DNA of 64,000 nucleotides from Beroe forskalii (taxonomy: Eukaryota; Ctenophora; Nuda; Beroida; Beroidae), in NCBI GenBank assembly GCA_011033025.1, contig WFMF01000004.1, forward strand, positions 1,302,001-1,366,000, read 5' to 3'. Shown one piece after another: positions 22,827 to 34,400 of this stretch (position 1 is the first letter of the stretch; each line of letters begins with the position of its first letter). A program made the translations under genes and the position numbers. The notes under the pieces are model-generated. The model was not told the DNA's origin. It saw nothing but the letters and a program-made list of their open reading frames with translations, and searched no databases.

Positions 22827-24030
22827 AGGTGGAGTCTTTGTCAGGATGATGCGAGGTGGAGTCTTTGGCAGGAGGGTGCGAGGTGGAGTCTTTGGCAGGA
22901 GGGTGCGAGGTGGAGTCTTTGGCAGGAGGGTGCGAGGTGGAGTCTTTGGCAGGAGGGTGCGAGGTGGAGTCTTTGGCAGGAGGGTGCGAGGTGGAGTCTT
23001 TGGCAGGAGGGTGCGAGGTGGAGTCTTTGTCAGGATGATGCGAGGTGGAGTCTTTGTCAGGATGATGCGAGGTGGAGTCTTTGTCAGGATGATGCGAGGT
23101 GGAGTCTATGGCAGGATGATGCGAGGTGGAGTCTTTGTCAGGATGATGCGAGGTGGGGTCTTTGGCAGGATGATGCGAGGTGGAGTCTTTGGCAGGATGA
23201 TGCGAGGTGGAGTCTTTGGCAGGATGATGCGAGGTGGAGTCTTTGGCAGGAGGGAGCGAGGTGGAGTCTTTGGCAGGATGATGCGAGGTGGAGTCTTTGT
23301 CAGGATGATGCGAGGTGGAGTCTATGGCAGGATGATGCGAGGTGGGGTCTTTGTCAGGATGATGCGAGGTGGAGTCTATGGCAGGATGATGCGAGGTGGG
23401 GTCTTTGGCAGGATGATGCGAGGTGGGGTCTTTGGCAGGAGGGTGCGAGGTGGAGTCTTTGGCAGGATGATGCGAGGTGGAGTCTTTGTCAGGATGATGC
23501 GAGGTGGAGTCTTTGTCAGGATGATGCGAGGTGGAGTCTATGGCAGGATGATGCGAGGTGGAGTCTTTGTCAGGATGATGCGAGGTGGAGTCTTTGGCAG
23601 GAGGGTGCGAGGTGGAGTCTTTGTCAGGATGATGCGAGGTGGAGTCTTTGGCAGGAGGGTGCGAGGTGGAGTCTTTGGCAGGAGGGTGCGAGGTGGAGTC
23701 TTTGTCAGGATGATGCGAGGTGGGGTCTTTGTCAGGATGATGCGAGGTGGAGTCTTTGGCAGGATGATGCGAGGTGGAGTCTTTGTCAGGATGATGCGAG
23801 GTGGAGTCTTTGGCAGGATGATGCGAGGTGGAGTCTTTGGCAGGATGGTGCGAGGTGGAGTCTTTGGCAGGAGGGTGCGAGGTGGAGTCTTTGTCAGGAT
23901 GATGCGAGGTGGAGTCTTTGTCAGGATGATGCGAGGTGGAGTCTATGGCAGGATGATGCGAGGTGGAGTCTTTGTCAGGATGATGCGAGGTGGAGTCTTT
24001 GTCAGGATGATGCGAGGTGGAGTCTTTGGC
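22827..24030 (-). repeat. 27-bp coding-phase minisatellite, right block
   Basis: About 44 units continue the array of the left block. Because 27 is a multiple of 3 and the unit lacks stops in several frames, long open frames exist on both strands (minus 22774-24096, plus 22846-24045). The units differ at a few positions only (GCAGGAGGG / TCAGGATGA / TATGGCAGG types) in a mosaic order, as expected of unequal exchange. I treat the ORFs as by-products of the repeat, not as genes. Confidence 0.9.
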
Positions 24031-24045
24031 ATCAGGCGTCAGTGA

Positions 24046-24085
24046 TGCTTCAAAAAGCGACGTTGCGGCAGTTTTAACCGTCGCG
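24046..24085 (+). repeat. Fragment shared with the 15486-15789 foldback family
   Basis: AAAAAG, then a CGTTGCGGCAGTTTTAACCG core, matches the inner right arm of the foldback at about 15655-15690 with few differences. It lies exactly at the outer edge of the 27-bp array and supplies the first codons of the minus-strand repeat ORF. Confidence 0.65.
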
Positions 24086-24396
24086 TTCTTTCTCATATCA
24101 TGTATTTTTCAATAAAGAACGCTTCAACACCGCCGCGGACCATCACAACCAAATCCTTTTTGGTTTTAGCAAAAATAGGTAATTATGAAAGAATGTACCT
24201 AACTGAGTGTAAAACAAGAGTTTTATAACTGCCGCCTAAAAAGTGACTGTATAAAATGCTATATATGAGTACCTACTGATATGAGTGTAACGATACTATA
24301 AGAAAATGCCTCCTTTACTACCCGAATATACACTAATAACCCCCGATGAAAACTTCCATATCCCTTAAATATCCTATCCTAATCAATCATAAAATC

Positions 24397-24925
24397 CCGG
24401 TAATTATAAAACCGCCGGAATGTTCGCTCCCCATCCGGGAGCATTCCTCGCACCAAGCACCGCTTGTCACGGCGGCAGTCTGCCCGCCCGTGGAACCTAC
24501 AAACGAAGTCTGGTACGAGGGGCGTCGGGAGAGGAAAGAATGCGGTTTTATTATTCCTCCGTGAAACTAAAATAGATATGAATACTAGAGAGTGATATTA
24601 GATACTACTACTAGTTAAGCACGTTAGTGGTCTGGCCTGGGAATGCCGGAAGGAATCTGGAAGGAGCAACGAAGTAGACTGTCACTCGGAGCTAAGCACT
24701 CGGAGTACGCAGTCTCCTGATACGATCGGAGACTGGAGAGCTGACTGAGTCTGAACTACCGACAGACTTCCACACTACATCATCTCGTGGCGGTTGTTGG
24801 AGTGCACATGTTCTCGAACCCACCATCCAATGTCAGAGAGGGTGGGCTTGTGGAGCAGCTGGAACATGGCCCATGTATCAGGATATTTCTCATTATCATG
24901 CAAGTAAATAGATAAATCCCTGGTC
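24397..24925 (-). other. GC-rich, coding-like patches of unknown origin
   Basis: Two minus-strand stretches look translated but lack complete gene structure. 24397-24560 reads a basic, Cys-containing tract (FHGRADCRRDKRCLVRGMLP). About 24777-24920 reads a tract containing YPDTWAMFQLLHKPTLSDIG and ends in a stop near 24777. They lie on the same strand as the integrase and upstream of it, so they may be relics of the same retroelement (gag region or LTR), or unrelated. No family is recognised. Confidence 0.35.
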
Positions 24926-25241
24926 GAACTAGTACCAAGATATCATTCATAAAATTCAAAGACTCGAATTCTGCATATTTTGGAGGCCAGCGCCATATTA
25001 ACCTCATATGGCCCATAGTAATATAATGTTATCTTCATTTGAACAGAAAACGGGAAGAATTTGCGAAATGCTGTCATTCACCAATAGTCTGAGTTCTGAC
25101 AATCATAATACATCCATTTACTCCATTTACTATTATAAATTTTCCATCTACAACATTCGTTGCAAAACCTCGCCCATTAATTTTTCCTTTTTCCTCCTTT
25201 TCACTCCTTTTCCTCTAGAAATAACCCTTCCCCTCCCTCAG

Positions 25242-25440
25242 TCATCAGACCCTGTGAAGAAGAGAACGGTGGGTGTGACCAGGTGTGCGTGGACCTGGGG
25301 CTGGGCCAGCACGAGTGTGCGTGTCACGAGGGCTACCTCCTCGACCATGAGGATGGGAGGAGTTGTGCGGATATAGACGAGTGTGCGGACGAGGCGATCA
25401 GCGGGCAGTGCGAGCATCAGTGTGTCAACGAGAAGGGCGG
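25242..25440 (+). CDS. EGF exon 1 (one EGF module plus the start of a calcium-binding EGF)
   Basis: After the acceptor CCTCCCTCAG the reading R-P-C-E-E-E-N-G-G-C begins a six-cysteine EGF module. The next, calcium-binding module follows (D-I-D-E-C, then CEHQCVNEKGG). The donor is GTGAGT at 25441, with GG left over (phase 2). GC content is much higher than the intronic DNA around it. Confidence 0.85.
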
Positions 25441-28400
25441 GTGAGTGGCGACATTATGTTTTTTAGTTTAGTCAGATCAATTGGTGAAGAATGGATATAT
25501 CTTTGTAGAATGTAGAGTGTGTGGCTTGATATTATGACATATGGTCGAATATTCTAGATATCGATGTCCGTAATTTATTGAACAGTTATTCCTTGGTTTG
25601 ATATTGTTTAGTTGAAGAGAAAGTATGGTTTGCAATGCGTTCCAATTTCCACAAGGCACAATATATCATTAAAACCCCTTCCCTCGCCCCTGCAGGTACC
25701 GTTGTTCGTGTGACAAGGGCTACGAGCTATCCCCGGACGAGAGGACATGCCGTGACGTAGACGAATGTCTGGACAACCCCTGCGATCACAAGTGTGAGAA
25801 TACTGTGGGAGGTTACACGTGCTCCTGCTACTCCGGCTACCAGATAGGAAGCCCTCCGTGAGTATTTTCATTGCTGTTTTTGCTGATACAGTTTGCTATT
25901 TTTTTGCTGTTTTTCTTACTTTTCTACTGTTTTAGTTTGTTTGCATTCGAAAGGCTAGAAAGTTAAATCACTTTTCAGGACTCCGAATACTATTGCGCCA
26001 GCATTGTCTTACATTATTACCTATTATTGTTGAATACCGGAAATTACAAATCATGGAACCATGATAAAGGCTTCAAGCCAGTAAACCAGAAATTCCTCTT
26101 CGAATTGTCCCAATCATGATTTTAGCCTGAGGGTGAATGTATGATTCTCTATGCCAGGATTTAGGTTTTGATGGCTCTCTGTCACTACGGTGCACAACAT
26201 AGCTTCACCCCCCCCCTAAGAAAAGGGGGGGGGGGGATAAAGATTTTGGGTCAGATAAGGTAGGTGGGGGGTTGCCCTAATTTCAATGATTCTGGGGGGA
26301 CTTGGACTGGAGGGGGGAGTGAAAAAATTAAGGGGGGGGGATTGGGATCTGGCAGACGAATTTCAAAATTTGAGATGAAAATCCTATTTCCGTGAGAAAT
26401 ATTTTTTCTCCGACCCTCTGGCTTCTGGGGGCTGCGCCCCCAGACCCCCACTATCTTTTTGTAAGACTGCCAAATAACTACAATACTTCAATTCCCTGCC
26501 ATTTTCAAGTGATATCAACTTAACTAATGTGTTTCTATGTTTTAATATTGTGTTGACAATATCCCTGAGGCTTGGTTTCATGCCATGATTCCCTTACAAG
26601 TGTCACTTCATAGCTTTAATTATATTCAAGGATTAATTTACATTAAAATTGAACTTCATTACCATTTCAGTCATTAGAAATATTATACCGTATTATAGTA
26701 TTATGTTAAAACTCAAAATTGACTAAATTTCTTGTCTGTCAGTCACATTTCATAGTTTACATACTTTCATCTAGTCATTAAAGGGATGGTAAAGTTTTCA
26801 GATGCAAATTTCTAATTTTATCTTATTCCGGTAAAAATAGCTACTTCATGACCTTTAATAAGGTTCTAAACGTTTGTTTGTACAAACACGCCCTGGAATA
26901 ACTCAATTAAGGCTGTAATATTTTCCCTGAAAAGGCACAAGGATGTTATGACGTTATCATGTGAAACTCATTGGTTTTTGACATAAATTACGTATGGATT
27001 ATGGTTCTCCAATCAATTATGGACATGCCAAATATAATTTTTTTTGTATACGTATTTGTGGTTCCGCCACAATGATACAATTAATAAGCGCGATATCACC
27101 TTAGGCTATATTGAAAGATGGACCCTATGCCTTCTCGGCTTGCGGTTATGTATAATGTATGATAAATTTTCCGTTACAAATCTATTAATTAGTGGTCACA
27201 GGGCGCGTATTGTGGAATGAAACATATCACATACTTGTTTATATGATATTTCGGTAACATTCAGGCTAAAATAAACAAAATTTATTTTTGGGCCCAAAAC
27301 TATACCATCCCTTTAAGTTTCTAGTTTCGATTGATTCTATTGTAAACATTTCAATGGACATATCTTTGAAAAATTTTCTAAGTTTTTGGTGGGGGGTTGT
27401 TCAAATTTTTGAAATTCAGGGGGCGGGTGGCCAAAAGGGGGGGATTGAGGATTTTGAAAATTCAGGGGGGAGGTTTTGTCAAGGGGGAAGTTGAAAAATT
27501 CAGGGGGGGGGGGGGATTGGACCGGGATGAAGCTATGGTGCACAATGCACATAATAAACTCGTAATCTCGTGTTTTCTCATTTGAAATAAAAGAAATATT
27601 TTCCAAAATACATCGGATGCAGCAAAATCAATTGACACCTAATAAATTCCATTATCATTCGATTCGTATTGTAAAGTTGTAATGTATTTCGTTACAAGTT
27701 TAGAACAGCACAGTAATACTGAAATTCTTTGAGGTACTGAAGGTACTACGATTCCTCTTACATAACTCAATTTCCAGTACGAAGTGCGACGATATAGATG
27801 AGTGCCTGCAGAAGGTCTGCGATCAAGTGTAAGTACCTAAAACGCTAAAATTAGGCACATCGGCTAATAAAAGTAGCCCAAACCCCCTAAAATTTCGCAT
27901 CTTTGATAATGTTTTTGACGTTTTTAGGGCCATAATTTATGGCATATTATTTTACGGTACTATTCGATTCAGTAACTGTGTATGCCCGTTTGCGAATGGT
28001 CACAAATAAATCTTGGGTATATATGGTCACATACAACTTGGATATGCCATAAACTCGACGTACTAAGTCCTAATAAAGTACAGTTCCCTCATGAAAAGAA
28101 ATGTAAGCATAAAATATCCAAAGTCTTTGGTTGCCTGGATATTATTCATGTCGAACACTAGCTGATGTCTTGCAACTGTGAACTAAAGTCCCACACTTTA
28201 CTGATGGTAGATCTGTAACTTTGCTACTTTACACATGATAAATCGCAGCTGTGAACTAAAGTCCACTTTGGACTTCTTAAGAATATCATTTTCAACTTTC
28301 AAGCAAGGATCTTTTAACAACAAGGACTTACAAGTCTGTATCTAAGCAATAAGCAACAATTATTTAGCAGTTAGAACGGGTCAGAAGTGTAGTGGCCTTA

Positions 28401-31400
28401 TTAGATCCTTGACTTGCTCACAGACTTAAGATCGATGAAAGGCAGAAGACCCAAATATCCATCTTTTCGGGAATCGGGACAAAAACATTTTTCGTGAAAA
28501 ATGAGTGTTTTGGTCACACCCTTCACTGTCTTCAGTCTCAGATCCTCTCCTAGGGAAATTCTCCTCTCCATGTAACTATAATATGTGTATTTAATGTGTA
28601 GAGAGGGCAATGTACACTCGTTAGATGGAACTTTAGAGTCCATCCCAAGGAAGATAAGGTTGTTGTCTTGCTACTTGGACCCAGACTTGCGTATCTCAAA
28701 CTCTTATATCATTACATACATACATAAAACATATCTACACACGTAATATACGGGGCATTATATCTACACACGTAATATACGGGGCACTATAGTACTAGAG
28801 CTAGTGTATGCAGATTGCAGATCTTCTGGTAGGTATAATATTAGTAATATATCTAGGGCAGATATATTGAGTTTCTGTTTCAGTTGGACGTATGATTTTC
28901 TGCATATATTTCTCAAGCTGTATAATTCCAGAGCAGTACCATCCTGGTTTGCATTCAACCATGGACCTGTACAGGTTATTTCTTGTAATATAAATGGAGT
29001 AGGTATTGGAGTTGTAATAAAGGGAGTTTTGGAGTTATGTTGCAGTATTTCATTTTATGGAGTATTGCCATTGGAGTTATAGAATATCCGGATTGATGAG
29101 TTGTGATCTTTGTTCCGGTAAAGTATGTACATATTGCTATGGAGCTATGGGTCAGACTCCAACCAAGAGAGGGCTGCGAGGGATATACCACGCTCTACTT
29201 ACCTATGCCATTATGGCTGCCCTTGCAAGGCTGCAGATCAAGGCTGTAGTGTTTCGAAGCATTTCCGAATAAGACAGTCTGTGAGTGTTGAGTGTTGACC
29301 AAGGAAATGTGAGTAGAGTCCTGGGTCTTTTAATGATAGTTCATGAACGTAGAAGGCTTGAAGGGTTGAAGCTAGCAGGGTCCAAGCCACTGGATCATGT
29401 CATGCAGAGGACTTTCGTCTGCGTGCGTAAATTGTACATTCTGATTTGTGGGTAGTAGTTGCTTCAAAGGAAACGTTAGGGGTCGGGATCATGTAGTATA
29501 GACGGTCAGGTTTTATGGACATGCAAAGTTTAAGCTTTATTTTGTCAATCTAATTGGTCATGACCTCAATTTAGTGAATGTTTAATCAAGACTTAATTTC
29601 AGTTCAAGCAAATAAATTAATTACTTGTTCCTGGGAAATACGTTGGAATTGCTTAATACTGAAGTGTATTTTGAGCAACATGCCTTCAGCCATAATAAGC
29701 TCAAAGATTCATAATAAAGTTTTAAGATTCAGAATCAAGTTCAAAGATTCAGAATCAATTACTCACATTTAAGTTCAAAATTCCGAATATAAACTTCAAA
29801 CAGCCGCCAGTCAATCCGTATACAGTGTACACTGAAACTTTAAATTACAAAGTCAATCCTTGATTCGGCTGTAATCCTTGTGTCTGTACAGCGTCCATGG
29901 TACGTACAGAATGTTAGTTAGCCACGAAATCCTACATGTACTTTAGAGGCGTAAGACGAACACGCAGACAATATAGAGCCCTGCGCGAGCAGGGCTCTAT
30001 ATAATATTTAAATGTCGACAGCGAAGCTGAGCTGAGTGCTCTAAATCATATTTCTGCGGTGAGTTTGAGCCTCTAAAGTACTATAGTAGTCGAACGGTGT
30101 ACACAAGACACACCCTGTACACAACAAGCACACATTACCTTCAGTAAACGACCGAGTACTCGGCCTTGGCCTCGGCCTCGGCCAAAATCGGCCCTTTTTT
30201 CAAACTCGGCCTCGGCCTCGGTCTCGGCCAAATTTTGCTTCATTTCGCCGAGTTTTATACCTAGCTAATTGCCAGAATCTTAGATGTTATTTCAAAACTT
30301 AGACTGAATTTTAGGGGCCAAAGAGCTAAAATTTTCTCTGGATTAAAATTTAATATAAGAAATTTATCAAATTTAACCGATTCCATTGGCAAAAGATTCT
30401 TTTAAAATAGTTTTACAGAAAATCATAGCAATATTAAATTGTAGCTTCACGAAAGTTATATGAACTCGGCCGAACTCGGCCTCGGCCTCGGTCTCGGCCT
30501 CGGCCTCGGCTCCGGCCTTGACGATGCAAACTCGGCCTCGGCCTCGGCTAAGAACCTGAACTCGGTCGTTTACTGATTACCTTATATGGTAATAATAAAA
30601 AATGCTTGTTTACACAAAGCGCATAACTCAGCCGTTTTTTGAGCAATTTTTATCAAATTTTCAGGATATTACGGGCAAGATATGACCAATATAATCCTGG
30701 AGTAGCTAACATTTTTGACCTCCAGAAATTGAGATATGACAAATAAACTGGTGTTTTGTTTTAAAGTTACCGCTTAATAAGTGGCTTCCCGGTCATAACT
30801 CCGCTTCTGGAGCTCAAAAATGAATCTAAACTTCACTGAGATGTTGCTTATATCTAGCTCTAAATATCCTGAAAGTTTCATCAAGTTTGCTCAAAAAACC
30901 TCGGAGATATAATGCACATTTTTGTAACGCAAATACAAAGGTCGCATAGATTTACATTATAATTAAAGTTGTAAATTAAAGTTTATAATTAAAGTTGTAA
31001 GTCATAACAGACACATGATATAAAACGCGTGTAGAACACGACTCTACGCATATAGTACTGCCCTTTAAATCGGTCAAAACTTGTCGTGAGACTACTATAT
31101 ATATTTTGCATATGATTTATATTACATTTCATTATTATTATTATTTACATAATGTCAGCATAATGACGTGTCGTTGCGATTCATAAGATGTCAGATTGTC
31201 AGCCTATAATATATGATTACAATATTTTGATTCACATTCTGGTTGTAAATTTTACATCATAATCAGTAACACTGATTAAATTTAACATGTTTCTGAGCGA
31301 TTTATGATGAAATTGAAGCCGGTCCTCGGATACCGATTTTCCGGTTCCGGGGACAAAAAATTTTGTCCGATTCGCTCGGGGCATGTTCGGGCATGTTTCC

Positions 31401-34400
31401 TTGCCTACCTAGTAACGTGGAAGTAGATAAAATTTCACTGGAAATATCCAGATCCTCGATACTTGATTAAACATGCTAACTGCAGTGTTTCGTTTCAGTC
31501 TGTACTCTGTACCTCTTTATCCTCAGAACCTAATTTACCACTTTTCCTAAAAAAGCTAATTAGCGATCACAGAGATCGCAGTTGTTATTGGTCACGATAT
31601 TCGTTGTGCCACTCGTCACCGTTACACTTCACTGCCAAATACCTACTACCGGAGTACGTGGTCTACATCAGAAATTGGAGTTTTGTTGTAAACGTAAACG
31701 CCTTCTCTTTTGCTTGGTGCAGCCTGGTACGGGTCCATTTTTAAGTGGCAGTGTGCTCGCGAATATGGTCATTCATCATCCAATTATTGATGATTACCCC
31801 AAGGCTCAATATAGTATGTTGGAGAATTGCGATCTGGACTAAGAGCATCCATTTGTGCAGTGCTATCGGTATACGTTTTAGTATATGTTTGACTGGGGAT
31901 ACGTGTTTTGCATACATATATCTCGGACCTTGGTATAATATATCCGACTAACACTCTTTGGATTCCTTGGATATATCCTACGGGAATGTCTCGTGCAGAT
32001 ATAGGAGGCGTTGGAAAGAATCGTCATCATCATGGTTTGAAGTGACCAATTTCTGACCAATTCTCCCTAAACGAACATTCCTTGGGGAGGCATGGACAAA
32101 CACCTTTTCCCTCCGAATGGATCTGGACTAACACCGTTCATGCTATTTAACCGACCTGGACTAACACCATCGATGGTAAGGGGAGATCTGGACTAACTGA
32201 CCAGAATGGAAATCTGCGCTTTATCCCCACTTCCTGCCACCCTGTCATTGATATCATATTCACATCACAAACATAATATATCCCAAACATAACATCGTAA
32301 GGAACGGATATAAATGCTAGGAAGGAACTCTTATATTTGAGGTCGGTCGATGACGAAGTCCCCAGGAATGAATAGAAATAAAAACCCGAAATGCACAATG
32401 GGAGATTCCCAAGAGATTCGAACTGATGACACATTATGTCAACAAGATTTTACTTGATGGAAGCTACTGGATACCGCCTGGATTGCCGATTGGTATCCAG
32501 GGTATCCAGTGATTATTTTTTGTCCAAATATCTCGGGGCATGCCCGAACATGTTTCAGGTTTCTGCCGTGAAAACGCGTACCTACTTTTCCTGCGGACCA
32601 ATCACAGGCGAGATTGATATCATTTTCAGTGAGCTGAAACCGCGGCCAACTTATTATGCGTGTCTAATTTCTTATTTCGTCACAGCTAGTTCTTAATTTT
32701 TGTTCCAGGTTCCAATTTTTCCTGTCTAATGCCAATTTAGCCCAGTTCGTTGCCATGCTTGCTTTGGAACTCCTATCTAAAATTTTTTAATTTGATCTAC
32801 ATCTTTATTCTTTATTTTCTTAACTTTTTAAACCATAACGTTAATCGTCTGAGCTGTTTTTGCAAGAATAGGATTTAATTCGTGGACTAAACGTTATATT
32901 TATAGCCTCCTAATTGATGATTATATAATGGCAACTTTCCACCACTAAATCAATACTTCAATGTCGCTTAGTGAAACAAAACAATGGATAGCGTGAGGTG
33001 TCAGCTTTCCATTAAAATCTATATTAATAATTTCAAAGTGTTCGTTCATCTGTCTGTCTGTCTGGCTGTCTTTGTAATGACTATTTAAGAAGTGTATTGG
33101 ATATTTTTCATCGGTTTTTTCGGGAAAGTCTTCACCCAATTAAGGGGATTGTTATTATTAAAGGGAAATTTAAATTGGACCATCCGTTGATTAGTTATTC
33201 GCATAATTAATATTTGATAGTACGTTAACTAATGCTTGGTATTATCCCGTACCAGGATGTTAAATACGTGAAAAAATCGCCAAAAAGTACGACGTATTGG
33301 CCTCTCAAGAAAAATACGCGTATTTTTTTCACAATATGTGCCTTAGAAATCTTATCACAGAATCTGAATAGGGGTTGTTAAATACGTGAAAAAGTACGCG
33401 CGAATGTGCACCAAATACAATAAAACGATGGTATCGTAAACATTTACAGTGCGCGCGCGACCTATATGTAACAATAGTGATAATTCGAAATAGAAGAAAA
33501 ATTTCAAAATTGAAGGAGAAAAAAGTACGGCAACTTCTGCCAAAAAATACGTATTGTATTTTTTGCCGTATTTGAAATAAATACGTATTTAACAACCTTG
33601 ATCCCGTAGCAGAGGCATTAGGTTTCATCCGAGGTGATTGAATTACATATGTAGCAGAGGCGGTAGGTATTCACTATTGGGAGATGGCAGGCGTAATTGA
33701 ATCAGGTGACAGGTTTTTTTTTTTTGCATATCGAGGAACTCGCCATATAGGTCCAGTTTTACCGAACGTTTAGACAATGTCCTTGGTTATGGGACACACT
33801 CAATGTCGAACCAAGTCAGGTCTCCTCGATACCCAAAAAGTTTTGCAGCATGAACTGCGAGTGTGAACCATTTCCAACTAACCTCAAGTGGTTAGTTGGT
33901 GGGGTTGTAGTGAAGAATCCTTGGGTGGGTAGGTGGTGCGAGGCAAAAGAAACCAGCAATTGAAATACATAACTGCACCCTGCATGAAGACAATCAAATT
34001 GCTGCAGCGAAAGGCTGATCAAATCAGTAAAGTGAAGAACTATAAATTTCATTGAAATGACTAAATGTAAAAGGTACTAGCTACTAAAATTAATGCATTT
34101 TCAATAAACTTAACAATAGGTAGTCATAAAAGCTATTAACTCTTAAAGTTAACAAATGGCATGAACAATACCTAATGTATTTGAGAAAGACCTATCATAA
34201 TCAAAGAAGTGGCCTTAAAAGAGAAAAAAGGGAGTGACAATAGAGAATTAGCAAAATGATCAATATGTCAATATAGATAAATCGAAATACTGTAGTGTGA
34301 TAAAATAATCACAACTTCCCTTATAAGGATAAAATTTCCGGCAGAAATGAACAGCTTAAGTTCCAGTAAGTTGAGGGTTTGGAGTAAAACATTAAAGAAA

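Larger units (their letters stand above)
25858..27777 (+). other. Intron 2 of the EGF gene, holding two nested elements
   Basis: This 1.9 kb intron is filled largely by a G-rich inverted-repeat element (26188-27547) that itself contains a TTAA-flanked element (26782-27312). Its ends are GTGAGT and TTTCCAG. Confidence 0.8.

Noticed and set aside
21430..24030. Possible CRISPR-like array
   Set aside because: Units are contiguous without spacers and the genome is animal; it is a minisatellite.
22774..24096. 440-codon minus ORF and 399-codon plus ORF
   Set aside because: Both arise from the 27-bp minisatellite being open on both strands. The only non-repeat residues come from a foldback fragment.
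18660..25000. LTRs flanking the Ty3-like integrase
   Set aside because: I compared the DNA left of 19690 with the DNA right of 24100 by eye and found no long direct repeat. The element seems truncated.
31463..32696. Several 80-95 codon ORFs
   Set aside because: No domain, splice sites or codon signal; they are overlapped by old repeat lines.
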